A DNA stretch of 64,000 nt, from the NCBI RefSeq assembly GCF_015223055.1, contig NZ_JADFBX010000014.1:1-64000 (forward strand). Reading direction: 5' to 3'. The notes beneath the pieces were generated by a model, which worked only from the letters and a program-made list of their open reading frames with translations, was not told the origin of the DNA and searched no databases. The translations under genes and the position numbers were made by a program. Each line of letters begins with the position of its first letter. The stretch's first letter is position 1. The stretch is from Pedobacter sp. MC2016-24 (GTDB lineage: Bacteria > Bacteroidota > Bacteroidia > Sphingobacteriales > Sphingobacteriaceae). Shown here piece by piece: positions 62,611-64,000 of the stretch.

Positions 62611-64000
62611 ATGAATTTTTACATTCAATTGAGGTATAGGCGCTCGTCTTGTACTTCAAAGAAACCCGTGTTTTCAACACAAACGATTATGCGAATTAAT
62701 CTGACCTGTTTGCTACTCCTCCTCACACTGTTACAAGTAAGTGCAGGTGGATTTGCGCAGAAAATAAGTTTGTCAAAAAATAACATCACCTTACAACAAT
62801 TGTTTAAGGAGATTAAGACCCAGAGCGGATTTGATTTTTTATACCAGCCTCAGGATTTAAAAAATGCAAAACGCATAGACATCAATGTCAAAGGTGCCGA
62901 GTTGAAAAGTGTGCTCGACGATGCCTTTTCCAGACAACCATTGGTGTATTCCATTGATCAGAATACGATCGTAGTCAGAAAGAAAGGTAAAACCATTTTT
63001 GGAACGATTGAGGATTTTTTTAAGAAGTTTAACATTGCCGGGAGTATCATAGACGACAAAGGTAATCCCCTGGCTGGTGCGACCGTCCGGTTAAAAAATT
63101 CAAACAGAACCGTAGTAACGAATGCAATGGGTAAATTTCAGCTTGCAGATGTAGATGAAGGGGCTGTACTGGTTGTTTCTTTTATAGGTTATAAAACCAA
63201 AGAAATCGTCGTCGGTAAATCTGTTTCTATAACCATTGTTCTGGATGTGCTGTCATCAGAATTAGAAGCTGTATCGGTGGTGAGCACCGGATATCAAAGC
63301 TTACCAAAAGAGCGGGCCACCGGTGCAATCAATGTGATCTCAGGCGACCAGCTGGATAAACCAACCACAAATATCTCGCAGCGATTGATTGGTACTACGG
63401 CAGGCATGCAGGCTACACTAGATGCAGATGGTAACCCCAGGTTTGAGATTAGGGGGCAAACCAGTTTAACAGCCAATGCCCGCCCACTTGTCGTGGTAGA
63501 TGGTTTTGCCATCCAGGGCGACTTCAATACCATCAATCCAAATGACGTTGAAAGTGTCACCATTTTGAAAGATGCAGCAGCAGCTTCGATCTGGGGAGCA
63601 AGGTCTGCCAACGGTGTAATTGTAGTCATTACAAAAAAGGTAAAAAAAGGAATTCCATTGCGGGTGAACTTTTCTGCTTTCACTAAAATTTCAGGAAAAT
63701 TAGATCTGGATTATGTAAACCCCCTGGCTTCCTCAGCAGAAACCATAGATTATGAAATGAAATCTTTTGGTAACTGGAGTGCACAAATCAATTCCGGATC
63801 CCTGGCAACAGATAATGGTAAAGCATGGTCTCTGGGTACAACAGCCTTAAGTGAGTATGCTTTAGGCTTCATTACGCTGGCTCAGCGCGATGCACTTTTA
63901 GCTAAGTACAAAACATTAAGCAATAAAGATCAGATCAGGGACGAACTATTAACCAGTCCCGCTGCCCAACAATACAATTTGAATCTCTCGGGTTCTACAA
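62611..64000 (+). CDS. SusC/RagA-type TonB-dependent transporter, 5' part (runs off window)
   Basis: 463 codons are present before the window ends, and no stop occurs. The protein starts MNFYIQLRYRRSS, a 26-residue extension before the signal segment MRINLTCLLLLLTLLQVSA. It then has an STN domain (about 50-118, ITLQQLFKEIKTQSG), a carboxypeptidase-regulatory-like domain (IAGSIIDDKGNPLAGATV, about 145-220) and a TonB plug ending in ASIWGARSANGVIVVITKK. It is the receptor/sensor of the second sigma-FecR pair. A susD gene is expected just outside the window. An internal ATG at 62689 could also be the start. Confidence 0.92.
   Translation, partial: MNFYIQLRYRRSSCTSKKPVFSTQTIMRINLTCLLLLLTLLQVSAGGFAQKISLSKNNITLQQLFKEIKTQSGFDFLYQPQDLKNAKRIDINVKGAELKSVLDDAFSRQPLVYSIDQNTIVVRKKGKTIFGTIEDFFKKFNIAGSIIDDKGNPLAGATVRLKNSNRTVVTNAMGKFQLADVDEGAVLVVSFIGYKTKEIVVGKSVSITIVLDVLSSELEAVSVVSTGYQSLPKERATGAINVISGDQLDKPTTNISQRLIGTTAGMQATLDADGNPRFEIRGQTSLTANARPLVVVDGFAIQGDFNTINPNDVESVTILKDAAAASIWGARSANGVIVVITKKVKKGIPLRVNFSAFTKISGKLDLDYVNPLASSAETIDYEMKSFGNWSAQINSGSLATDNGKAWSLGTTALSEYALGFITLAQRDALLAKYKTLSNKDQIRDELLTSPAAQQYNLNLSGST

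Noticed and set aside
1..64000. CRISPR array, tRNA, rRNA, insertion sequence or phage genes
   Set aside because: Intergenic gaps are short and were read through; none contains spaced identical repeats, cloverleaf-like sequence, transposase or terminal inverted repeats.

Overview
The window is chromosomal DNA of a Bacteroidota bacterium, most likely a Pedobacter-like member of the Sphingobacteriaceae. The evidence is two FecI/FecR-SusC loci (one with SusD), a type IX secretion C-terminal sorting domain, a PorT-like barrel protein, DUF4369/TlpA proteins, and promoters of the Bacteroidota type (TAnnTTTG at -7) in front of many genes. No rRNA, tRNA, CRISPR array, insertion sequence or phage gene was seen. 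No stretch longer than 300 bases lacks a gene. The longest gaps (about 180-245 bases) are described individually.

Layout. 0-7 kb: a Pif1-like helicase, a membrane protein, thioredoxin, and a minus-strand group of FAH hydrolase, M23 peptidase and Bcp peroxiredoxin, then a small T9SS-exported protein. 7.3-9.2 kb: a Kup potassium transporter. 9.4-20.3 kb: an accessory-type locus of ECF sigma factor, FecR anti-sigma factor, SusC with an STN signalling domain, SusD and three consecutive exported thioredoxin-fold proteins. This is the most system-like region of the window. 20.5-25.8 kb: a minus-strand run of engB, UbiA-type prenyltransferase, M3 oligopeptidase and an APC permease with an unusual soluble insert. 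It is divergent from ubiE and a porT-like gene.

27.4-37.3 kb: SDR and YqeY genes, then an envelope-biogenesis run of alpha/beta hydrolase, CBS protein, nadK, DUF6089-like protein, uppS, bamA, ompH, ompH, with murI directly behind the operon's terminator. 37.4-45.3 kb: a long divergent PurF paralogue, a LysE exporter, dCMP deaminase, guaA, a lipoprotein, an RsmB-type RNA methyltransferase and a MarC protein. 45.4-52.6 kb: two near-identical tandem APC permeases, a membrane pyrophosphatase and a further APC permease. 52.6-54.2 kb: an M23 protein and an unknown exported protein. 54.2-58.2 kb: a xylose catabolic module (LacI-type regulator divergent from xylB-xylA) with an 18-bp perfect operator palindrome. 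58.3-60.4 kb: a Prc-type protease. 60.5-64 kb: a second sigma/FecR/SusC signalling locus, with SusC cut off by the window edge.

No wholly new system can be proven from sequence alone. The best leads are the sigma/FecR/SusCD locus with three thioredoxin-fold proteins, the PurF paralogue with altered glutaminase and Fe-S positions, the stem-loops between fecR and susC in both loci, the murI start codon touching a terminator, and several promoters that imply leaderless mRNAs. Several start codons were moved downstream of the longest possible ORF because a promoter or terminator lies inside the upstream extension. This applies to the T9SS protein, ubiE, murI, guaA, marC and the protein at 53.7 kb.
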